Part shown: in pieces, positions 13,007-18,653 of the stretch
Layout of the letters: each line of letters begins with the position of its first letter
Position numbering within the stretch: the stretch's first letter is position 1
Assembly (NCBI GenBank): GCA_964483325.1
Contig: CAZAAW010000037.1
Span: forward strand, 1 to 18,653
Direction: 5' to 3'
Length of the DNA: 18,653 nt
Source: CAZAAW01 sp964483325
GTDB taxonomy: Bacteria > Pseudomonadota > Alphaproteobacteria > Rhizobiales > Kaistiaceae
The notes under the pieces: generated by a model
What the model saw: only the letters and a program-made list of their open reading frames with translations
Database searches by the model: none
What the model was told of the DNA's origin: nothing
Position numbers and translations under genes: made by a program

Positions 13007-13492
13007 TCAGAACGGGAAGTCGCAGACGATCTGCTTTTCCGAGGCGTCGACCGCGAAGGCCACCACCGACTTGTAGACGCCGGTCGCGTCCGCCTCGGCC
13101 GCCTTGGTCAGCGCCTTGTCGGCAGCGCCGACCGCCGTCAGCGGATCGCCGTCGCCGGCCGAGCCGCCGAGCGCCGTGGACAGCGTCGCCGGACCCTTGA
13201 TCTGGACCCAGAAGTAGCTGCCGTCCTCGGTCACCGGAGCGCACGCGACGCCCGCCCCGAGCTCCGCCCCCAACGCATCGGAGACGTCCGCCGAGACGGT
13301 CGCGGCGTTGTAGCCGGTCACGTCGACATAGTAGACGACGTCGCCGACGGCGAGGTCGAGGGCGCCGGTGCCATCGTCATACTTGACGTACTTGAACACC
13401 TTGAAGGCGTCGTCGAAGACGGCGCCGAGCACACCCGGGGTCCACTGCGGCTCCAGGTCGACCTGCTGCGGATTGATGCCAGAGATGAACAT
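13007..13492 (-). CDS. Capsid-associated (decoration-like) protein, putative
   Basis: 161 residues. A perfect AAGGAGG seven bases upstream of the ATG, overlapping the coat stop, predicts high translation, as expected for an abundant virion protein. The sequence starts MFISGINPQQVD, then has VGDVVYYVDVTGYNAATVSADVSDAL and SYFWVQIKGPATL, a beta-rich small-domain pattern, and ends in VVAFAVDASEK then CDFPF. No specific family is recalled with confidence. Placement directly after the major capsid gene, length and expression signal suggest a decoration or head-stabilising protein. Confidence 0.85.
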   Translation of the reverse strand: MFISGINPQQVDLEPQWTPGVLGAVFDDAFKVFKYVKYDDGTGALDLAVGDVVYYVDVTGYNAATVSADVSDALGAELGAGVACAPVTEDGSYFWVQIKGPATLSTALGGSAGDGDPLTAVGAADKALTKAAEADATGVYKSVVAFAVDASEKQIVCDFPF

Positions 13493-13499
13493 GCTTGGT

Positions 13500-13506
13500 C
13501 CTCCTT
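13500..13506 (-). promoter_or_regulatory. Very strong Shine-Dalgarno for the decoration-like gene
   Basis: Minus-strand AAGGAGG, a full-length anti-SD match seven bases from the ATG at 13492. It overlaps the TAA stop of the major capsid gene (13507-13505), so terminating ribosomes are placed at the site. It marks this gene as highly expressed. Confidence 0.75.
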
Positions 13507-14470
13507 AGGCAGCGTCGATCAGGACGCCCTGCGCGGCGCGGCGCGTGCAGGCGAGCTGGCCCATCCAGATGATCGTGACCACCGCCGCGTCCTGGTTCGT
13601 CGACCGGATTTCGTCCAGCGGCGTCCAGTTGGCGTCGGGGTGATGGATCAGCTCCAGATAGTCAGTATCGAGGAAGTACATCCGCTCGCCGGTCGTAGTA
13701 AAATTGTCGTTGCTGTCGAAGATAACGTCGGCAGCACCGAACTTTACCGTCTCGAACGTGTCGGGCGTATCGTCATTCCGATACCGCTGGAGGTCGGAAA
13801 GGCTCTCCCAGTACGCGGTGTAGAAGTCGTGGGTGGAGACGATCAGGTCGGGCTTGTCGGTCCCGCGCGTGATGTCCAGCCACAGCTTCTTCATGTCCGA
13901 CTTGATGGTGGTCTTCGACCACGCATTGGAGCCGGACATTTCCAGGTACTTGTTGCGCCAGAAGGTGTACGTGGTGGAGTTGATGCCACCGACGTCACCC
14001 TGACCGTTGGTCTGGATCTGGTGGGCGAGGCCGCCCATCTGGTTAGCGAGGGCGCCGGACGAATAGAGGTCCAGGGACATCATATTCGCGGCGGTGCGCA
14101 TCGCGTTCCGGGTACGCGCCTTCATCAGGTCGATGATCTGCGCCTCGCCGGAGTTGATGCGGAGTTCGCGGCCGGATGCGACGATGCTGATCGCCGCCTG
14201 CACCCAGTCGTATTCCGCCGCCGACAGGACGTCGGAAGCCATGATGTTCAGCGTGTCGCTGCCGCTATAGCGCTGGAACGTCTGGTTCTCGGCGTAGTCG
14301 AGCGGACGGGCGATCTTGGTGCCGCCGCCGACGCTCTTGCGAACCTTACCCTTTTTCTTCAGGCGGTTGTAGAGCGCGTTGTGCTTCGAGACGTTGTCGG
14401 TGATCATCGACGGATGATCACGTAGCGTCGTCGTCACCAGTTCGGTGAAGATGCTGTTCGGGCTCGCCAT
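13505..14470 (-). CDS. Major capsid (coat) protein
   Basis: 321 residues; GGAG nine bases upstream of the ATG. It follows the scaffold gene, in the coat position. Sequence features include NSIFTELVTTTLRDH at the N-terminus, KVRKSVGGGTKIARPLDY (about 42-59), the QRYSGSDTLN loop, a long helical AEYDWVQAAISIVASGREL segment, and a C-terminal MYFLDTDYLELIHHP...WMGQLACTRRAAQGVL block. This last block is typical of phage capsid proteins, whose ends carry the 'xGxLxCxNPRxQGxL' pattern. It presumably has the HK97 fold. There is no N-terminal delta domain or protease gene nearby, consistent with a separate scaffold rather than protease-driven maturation. Confidence 0.88.
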   Translation of the reverse strand: MASPNSIFTELVTTTLRDHPSMITDNVSKHNALYNRLKKKGKVRKSVGGGTKIARPLDYAENQTFQRYSGSDTLNIMASDVLSAAEYDWVQAAISIVASGRELRINSGEAQIIDLMKARTRNAMRTAANMMSLDLYSSGALANQMGGLAHQIQTNGQGDVGGINSTTYTFWRNKYLEMSGSNAWSKTTIKSDMKKLWLDITRGTDKPDLIVSTHDFYTAYWESLSDLQRYRNDDTPDTFETVKFGAADVIFDSNDNFTTTGERMYFLDTDYLELIHHPDANWTPLDEIRSTNQDAAVVTIIWMGQLACTRRAAQGVLIDAA

Positions 14471-14500
14471 GTTGGCTTGCTCCTATGATCGGGGGTGAGG

Positions 14501-15604
14501 TCAGCCCGCCTTCCGCGACGCTTCCGCAAAGCGCGCCTTCAGGGCCTCATCGTCATCCCAGCTGCCCGGGGTCATCGGCGCACCGCGCCGGCTCCCGACA
14601 TTCAGGGCGCCGTCCCGCTTGGCCTGGCCGACCGCCTGCTGCTGCTGCTGCAACCGGGCGGCCTCTTCGGCCTTGCGTTGGTCGGCCATTACCTTGGCGC
14701 GTACCGTCGGCACGGCGTGGATTGCCATGTCGTAGGCTTCGTCGAGGGTCCGGGCTTGGCCGTTGGCGATGAAGGCCGCCATGACCTGCCGGACGTCTCC
14801 GAAATGCGCCTTGTCGGCAGACCAGCGGGCGAGGTCCTGATTGACCTGGCCCTGAAGGGCATCGTTCTGACGCTGAGCTTCCTGCTGCTCTCTGCGGTCG
14901 CGCTCGGCCTGCGAGCGCTGAAGCTGGGCGAGCTGCTGTTGCAGCTGGGCGATCGTGGGATCCACGTTCCCGGGCTGCTGCGGCGCGCCGCCAGCCAGCT
15001 GGCCGAGATCGACGCCATACATCCCGGCGATTTCCACGATGGCACCCGCGGGATCATCATCGAGACGCTGTTGCGCCGCGAGAAGGCGATCGATGCCCTC
15101 CACGACGTTCACACCGTGTCGATCGAACGTCCCCGCATGGGTGTTCAGGAGCTCGCCGAGCGGGCGGTATCCTGCCAGCTCGTTCCCCATCCGCGAGATG
15201 GCCTGCTGCGCCTCCGTTTCCCGCTGCGCGACATATGCCTGCGCCTCGGGTGGAACGGTGGCCCAGATGGCCTCCTTGTCGGCGGACCACGACGTGGGGC
15301 GACCGATGGCAGTCGCGGCCGGCTTGGCCTGCGTCTGTTCGGCTCCCCTGGTCTGGGACTGGTCCGGATTGTTCGGGTCCGTCTGCTGCTCACGGCCGGC
15401 GAATTTGCCGTCGTCAGAGCGCTCCGGCCTGTGTTTGCGCACGATGGCAAGCAAGGCGTCATCGGCCAGTGGCTCCGCCTTGGCGGGGTCCGGCTTGCCG
15501 GCCTCTGCGGGCGCCGGCGTCGCAGCGCTCCCCTGATCCGCGACGACTGCCGCGGCGGCAGAGGCATCGGCGACGGGCGCGGCGCCCTGGGCATCATCGA
15601 GCAT
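14501..15604 (-). CDS. Capsid scaffolding protein
   Basis: 367 residues; GAGGA about nine bases upstream of the ATG, overlapping the preceding gene by 11 bases. The Ala/Pro/Asp-rich N-terminus is disordered. A small 'HRPERSDDGKFA' segment common in phage scaffolds follows at about 58-69. A long charged helix then runs from about 185 to 260 (QLQQQLAQLQRSQAERDRRE), with another Gln-rich helix near 325-345 that includes a five-Gln run. The C-terminal helix EALKARFAEASRKAG is basic, as in scaffolds that contact coat through a C-terminal helix. Position between portal and coat matches P22. It directs procapsid assembly and is expected to leave the shell before or during packaging. Confidence 0.85.
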   Translation of the reverse strand: MLDDAQGAAPVADASAAAAVVADQGSAATPAPAEAGKPDPAKAEPLADDALLAIVRKHRPERSDDGKFAGREQQTDPNNPDQSQTRGAEQTQAKPAATAIGRPTSWSADKEAIWATVPPEAQAYVAQRETEAQQAISRMGNELAGYRPLGELLNTHAGTFDRHGVNVVEGIDRLLAAQQRLDDDPAGAIVEIAGMYGVDLGQLAGGAPQQPGNVDPTIAQLQQQLAQLQRSQAERDRREQQEAQRQNDALQGQVNQDLARWSADKAHFGDVRQVMAAFIANGQARTLDEAYDMAIHAVPTVRAKVMADQRKAEEAARLQQQQQAVGQAKRDGALNVGSRRGAPMTPGSWDDDEALKARFAEASRKAG

Positions 15605-15893
15605 ATGGTTTCGTCCTCACGACTTCGCCTGGCAGCAGGTCCGCGGCGCGGCTCTCCTGCTCCCGGCGCGAGAATGTTCCGACCTCGGACGGATCGACTT
15701 CGCGGCAGCCAGCGCGCTTCATCTCTTCGCGGCGCTGCCGGCGCGACGTCACCTCGCCGGTGCCGAGCGGCGACATGTATGGCCGCGGCATATCCGGCAT
15801 GTAGTGGAAGACCCGGCTCGGCTCGTAGTCGGGCAGTCCTTCGGCCTCGCGCATATTGGCGATGAACTGGCCGATGTTTTTGGGGATCGTCAC
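15594..15893 (-). CDS. Small conserved-looking phage protein, unknown
   Basis: 99 residues, GTG start at 15893 overlapping the previous stop (GTGA). Sequence: MTIPKNIGQFIANMREAEG near the start, a FHYMPDMPRPYMSPLGTGE segment, then a very basic stretch RRQRREEMKRAG and a DLLPGEVV end. No family or catalytic motif is recognised. The PYMSPL...VTSRRQRREEMKRAGCREVDP pattern resembles small proteins encoded beside portal and scaffold genes of many phages, of unknown role. It may bind DNA or the scaffold through its basic helix, but this is conjecture. Confidence 0.75.
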   Translation of the reverse strand: MTIPKNIGQFIANMREAEGLPDYEPSRVFHYMPDMPRPYMSPLGTGEVTSRRQRREEMKRAGCREVDPSEVGTFSRREQESRAADLLPGEVVRTKPYAR

Positions 15894-16177
15894 GGCCGCG
15901 TCCCGAGCGCTGCGGCGACTTCGCGGGCATTCCGCGTGAAGCCGTCCTTGTCGTCGAGCGCGATGCCGCCGAACCAGTGCGCGGCGCGGCGCCGCGTGGC
16001 GGGATGGCGAACCTGGAACACGTCCGGCCCGCCCGGCCCGAGCACGTCGAGCCCAGCGGCCGTCAGGGCCGCGCTCATGGCCGCTGCGCGCTCTGCGGCG
16101 TGCGGCAGGACCGGCGGCGGGGCCGTCTCCTCGACCTTCGCCGGCGCCTTCTTCGCCTTCGTCGGGGCCTTCGTCAT
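15890..16177 (-). CDS. Small basic phage protein, unknown
   Basis: 95 residues. The start at 16177 overlaps the portal stop (ATGA); a much longer open frame continues upstream but is a shadow of the portal gene and is rejected. The first 18 residues are Lys/Ala/Pro-rich (MTKAPTKAKKAPAKVEE), resembling a histone-tail-like disordered arm. The remainder has AERAAAMSAALTAAGLDVLG and DVFQVRHPATRRRAAHWFGGIALDDKDGF. No family is recognised. Its position after the portal suggests a head-related or packaging accessory role. Confidence 0.75.
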   Translation of the reverse strand: MTKAPTKAKKAPAKVEETAPPPVLPHAAERAAAMSAALTAAGLDVLGPGGPDVFQVRHPATRRRAAHWFGGIALDDKDGFTRNAREVAAALGTRP

Positions 16178-18063
16178 TGCACGAACCCTCCTGTCATGGC
16201 GCCGCTCGCAATGGCGGCCGTCTCGACCTGCTGCGCCTGGGTCTTGGCGGCGGCCTCGCCGGCCTTCGCCTCGATGTTCTTCGCCTCGGCCTGGGTCTTC
16301 TGGACGTTTGCGATGGCGTTCGCCCGGCTGATCTGCTTGGCGTCTTCCTGCTCCGCCTTCTCCTGCGGATCGGGCTCGCCAAGAGGCTGCTGCTTCACCG
16401 CCTGTTCCAGCTGCGCGAGGGCGTCCTCCGCCTGTTTTCCGAGCTTCCACTGGCGGGCGAAGGACGAGTAGATCGCCACCACCGCCATCGCCAGCTGCGG
16501 CGGGAACGAACCGCTTTGCAGCAGCGGGATGAAGGTCTGCATGAACTGAGCCGTACCGCTCAGGAAGTTCGCCATGTTCTGCTGCGACCGCACGAGGTCG
16601 CCGCGTACGGTGCTGTCCGTCTCGACGTCGATCAGGAAGGTACGGCGGATATCGCTGCGCAGCGCCGCCAGCACCGGCTCCGGTATCGCCTGGCCGCCGT
16701 TGATCATCGCCAGCGTCTGCGGCGTGAATTTCTCGGCGATCAGTTCCGCCTTGATCCGGAAGATGTCCCGGCAATGGCGCTGCACGGCAGCCTGCTTCTT
16801 CTGAAGCCGGAGCGATGACCACTGCGCCTTGATCTGCTGGGCGCCCAGCGTCTCGTTCGGGTTCGACGCGCCGCGGATGATGTCCGACACGCCGGTGATC
16901 TCGAAGATGACCGCCTTGATCTGCTCGCGCTGCACCAGCAGCTCGCGCAGCACCACGACCAGCTTGTCGATCGGCGCCACCCAGATGGCGTCGTCCAGGC
17001 TCTTGCCGCCGCCCAGGACGCTCAGCGCGCCCAGCGATGGCACGAATTCGCCGTCGTCCTTCTCGGACACCAGGTCGATCTCGGGAACCTCGGCCGCCCT
17101 GACGCCGCGGTATTTCAGCACCCGGATCAGTCGCCGGATGCGCAGGGTGATATCGTCGAGTTCGATCGCCTGTTTGCGGTAGGCGTTGTACGGCACCAGC
17201 GGCACGATGCCGTCGGGATCGGCCGTGGCGATCAGCGGCGGCGGCATCGGGAAGAAGTCCAGCAGCCGGTACGGGTCCGGCTCGACCTTCAGCGGCGCAT
17301 CCTTGTAGGACGCGGCGATGTAGATCACAGACCGCGTCTCGCGGTCCCAGATTTCCCACAGCTTGGCCCGCTTGTAGGGCGTGCGCTCTCGGTCAGCGGT
17401 CTTGCCATCTCCTGTCGGCTCGACAGCATCGAGCGGCACCTTGGCCGCCATGTCCTCCCCGGCCAGCGAGACCAACTCGTCGAAGGTCGGGTACGTCTCG
17501 AACGCGACCCACGGCACCTTCGGCCAGCTTTCCGCCGGGCCGCGCCGGAACTGCCGCCACGGCACCTTCTCGCAGTAGACTTCCTGCCAGACGACGCGCT
17601 CGACCTGCTGGCCGTCCGGCCCGACGTCCGTCCTGACATAGGGGCGGTAGCGCACGCGGTCGACGCCGCGGCCCGTTACCTCTTCGTCGAGCACGACGCC
17701 TTCCATGAAGCAGTCGAAGTCGTATTCGTCGAGGCTGAAGGACAGCGCTCGCTCGACCAGCTGCCCGGCCTGGCGCGCCACTTCGCCGGCGTCGCCGAAA
17801 CGCGACCGGACGTCGGGGACCGGCGTCGAGTTGTAGAGCGACGGCGCGATCGTCTCGACGTTGGCCAGCAGGATGTTGAAGTCGGGATCGCTCTCGCCCC
17901 GATACGTCTTCACCGCCTTGTCGGCGTCGTCGCGCCACTCCTGCTCCTCGTTGCCGGCGAGTTCGATCGCGTTCAGCCAGTACGTGACCTGCTCGGCCGG
18001 CGTGCGCTCGGCGTCGGCCCGCCGCTCGAGCGAGCCGGCGGCGGGGTTGGTGGCGTCGTCCAT
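16174..18063 (-). CDS. Portal protein, P22-like
   Basis: 629 residues; start 10 bases after the upstream stop, with no strong SD, so coupling is likely. Features of P22-type portals: an N-terminal helical region leading to NVETIAPSLYNSTP (68-81), VLDEEVTGRGVDRVRY (124-139), a central wing region (KLWEIWDRETRSVIYI), a GVSDIIRGASNPNETLG block with a following QQIKAQWSSLRLQKKQ helix typical of the crown/stem side, and a long charged C-terminal helix (about 555-610, Gln/Ala/Lys-rich) compatible with a barrel. It forms the dodecameric DNA channel at one capsid vertex and binds terminase and the gp4-like adaptor. Length is somewhat shorter than P22 gp1 (725). Confidence 0.9.
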   Translation of the reverse strand: MDDATNPAAGSLERRADAERTPAEQVTYWLNAIELAGNEEQEWRDDADKAVKTYRGESDPDFNILLANVETIAPSLYNSTPVPDVRSRFGDAGEVARQAGQLVERALSFSLDEYDFDCFMEGVVLDEEVTGRGVDRVRYRPYVRTDVGPDGQQVERVVWQEVYCEKVPWRQFRRGPAESWPKVPWVAFETYPTFDELVSLAGEDMAAKVPLDAVEPTGDGKTADRERTPYKRAKLWEIWDRETRSVIYIAASYKDAPLKVEPDPYRLLDFFPMPPPLIATADPDGIVPLVPYNAYRKQAIELDDITLRIRRLIRVLKYRGVRAAEVPEIDLVSEKDDGEFVPSLGALSVLGGGKSLDDAIWVAPIDKLVVVLRELLVQREQIKAVIFEITGVSDIIRGASNPNETLGAQQIKAQWSSLRLQKKQAAVQRHCRDIFRIKAELIAEKFTPQTLAMINGGQAIPEPVLAALRSDIRRTFLIDVETDSTVRGDLVRSQQNMANFLSGTAQFMQTFIPLLQSGSFPPQLAMAVVAIYSSFARQWKLGKQAEDALAQLEQAVKQQPLGEPDPQEKAEQEDAKQISRANAIANVQKTQAEAKNIEAKAGEAAAKTQAQQVETAAIASGAMTGGFVQ

Positions 18064-18073
18064 CTGGCGGCGA

Positions 18074-18313
18074 TCAGGTCAGGGCGAGGATCAGCGTCGC
18101 CGTGGTGGCGTTCATGACCTTGTCCCCGGCGATCGGTAGGATGGTGCCGACCGGCACCGCCTTGAAGGTGACAGCGTCGCCGTCGGTCAGGCCCTCGGGG
18201 CGGACCACAACGTCACCCGCGCCGCCAACATAGAGGCCGCGGAACGTCAGCACGGTGCTGTCCGACTTCGTCACGGCCGCGAAGCGCGTGTAGTACCAGG
18301 GTCCGACGCTCAT
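18074..18313 (-). CDS. Small virion protein resembling head-spike base (Rcc01079-like) family
   Basis: 79 residues; ATG at 18313 overlaps the terminase stop (ATGA), which fixes the start against the longer open frame. The order of motifs AAVTKSDSTVL, FRGLYVGGAGDVVV, AVTFKAVPVGTILPI and NATTATLILAL matches my recollection of the RCAP_rcc01079 spike-base family ('aVTPSDTtxL..aLYVGxaGdvxv...VtFxxVPaGtxLPix..rVxATGTTAT.ivAL'), a head-spike base in the Rhodobacter gene transfer agent. Known members are small beta-rich capsid-vertex proteins. The gene is between terminase and portal, an odd place for a capsid-surface protein but plausible in a packed head operon. Confidence 0.7.
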   Translation of the reverse strand: MSVGPWYYTRFAAVTKSDSTVLTFRGLYVGGAGDVVVRPEGLTDGDAVTFKAVPVGTILPIAGDKVMNATTATLILALT

Positions 18314-18653
18314 GCGCGTTCCTTCCGTCGTGCGTTCTGCTTGATCAGTTCCGCCACCGACATGCTGGACCGGATTGTGCCGTCCGCGGTGGCGGTCAGG
18401 CCGTACTGCGGCTCTGGCACCGCCTGCGCCGTTGGCGTCCACGGCCGGGACATGCAGGCATATCGGACCTCGTCGGCGGCGTGGTCCTCGGCCTCGGTAT
18501 CGACGTCCTCGGCCCGGTCCTGGTCGTGCTGCAGCACCGGGATTGTCCGGATGCTGTCGGCACAGGTGGAGAAGAAAACCATCATCGGCCGCCCGTCGGC
18601 GTCGCCCTTGAGCCTGGCGCGCATCTGGTCCCAACCGCCCATCGCGCCGCGCT
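18310..18653 (-). CDS. Terminase large subunit, C-terminal fragment, cut by window edge
   Basis: The frame is open to the right edge, giving about 114 codons of the C-terminus. GGWDQMRARLKGDADGRPM, VFFSTCADSIRTIPVLQHD and the acidic EDHAADEVRYACMSRPW segment match the end of large terminases, where the 'DHxxDxxRY' acidic motif is the last part of the RNase-H-like nuclease centre. The ATPase domain and the first nuclease acidic residues are outside the window. The protein translocates DNA into the procapsid through the portal and cuts the concatemer. The tail of about 40 residues ends in KQNARRKERA. The ATGA overlap leads into the spike-base-like gene. Confidence 0.85.
   Translation of the reverse strand, partial: RGAMGGWDQMRARLKGDADGRPMMVFFSTCADSIRTIPVLQHDQDRAEDVDTEAEDHAADEVRYACMSRPWTPTAQAVPEPQYGLTATADGTIRSSMSVAELIKQNARRKERA

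Noticed and set aside
12767..14425. 552-residue plus-strand open frame
   Set aside because: Antisense to the capsid and decoration genes, whose minus-strand frames have ribosome sites and family features.
14636..14650. CTG triplet run
   Set aside because: It encodes five consecutive glutamines of the scaffold helix on the minus strand; an ordinary low-complexity coding run.
14495..15865. 456-residue plus-strand open frame
   Set aside because: Antisense to the scaffolding gene; hydrophobic Leu-rich stretches are the complement of the scaffold's Gln/Lys helices, not real membrane segments.
15890..17359. 489-residue minus-strand frame including the small basic protein
   Set aside because: The upstream part overlaps the portal in another frame and is Arg/Gly-rich noise; only the segment from the ATG at 16177, which overlaps the portal stop, is kept.

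Overview
The window reads as the virion-structure module of a short-tailed (podovirus-type) phage or prophage. Base composition is uniformly GC-rich and strongly GC3-biased. Gene content suggests a high-GC alphaproteobacterial host, but no host gene is present. No integrase, repressor, replication gene, tRNA, CRISPR array or insertion sequence is visible, so free phage and prophage cannot be told apart.

Nearly all genes lie on the minus strand, so the biological order runs from the right edge to the left. The head block comes first: the C-terminal end of the large terminase (cut by the window edge), a small spike-base-like protein, a P22-type portal, two small unknown proteins, a scaffolding protein, the major capsid protein and a probable capsid-associated protein. 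An unknown coiled-coil protein, a gp4-like adaptor and a 513-residue tail/nozzle-like protein follow. Then come a GNAT acetyltransferase, a protein ending in an S74-like domain, a peptidoglycan-binding protein, an M15-like peptidase and two ejection-type internal virion proteins. The block closes with the tail fiber and a small fiber-associated protein. Most junctions are ATGA, GTGA or TGATG overlaps, so the block looks like one translationally coupled late operon. No tape-measure or major-tail-tube gene is seen, which supports a short tail.

Two places break the pattern. At about 2.75-3.16 kb a two-gene plus-strand island (a 20-codon peptide coupled to a two-helix membrane protein) sits between the ejection gene and the tail fiber gene. 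At about 0.1-0.96 kb, beyond the fiber genes, a ribbon-helix-helix (RHH) regulator ORF on the plus strand is divergent from a secreted protein on the minus strand. The 100 bases between them hold two overlapping divergent promoter-like elements, two copies of a 14-base near-palindromic operator-like repeat and a long inverted repeat. The secreted-protein gene ends at a strong intrinsic terminator. Just beyond it, the start of an endolysin-like gene runs off the left edge.

The RHH/secreted-protein unit, with its own promoters, operators and terminator inside a phage late region, is the least explained and most interesting part. It looks like an independently regulated cargo ('moron') unit. There is no gene-free stretch longer than about 100 bases.
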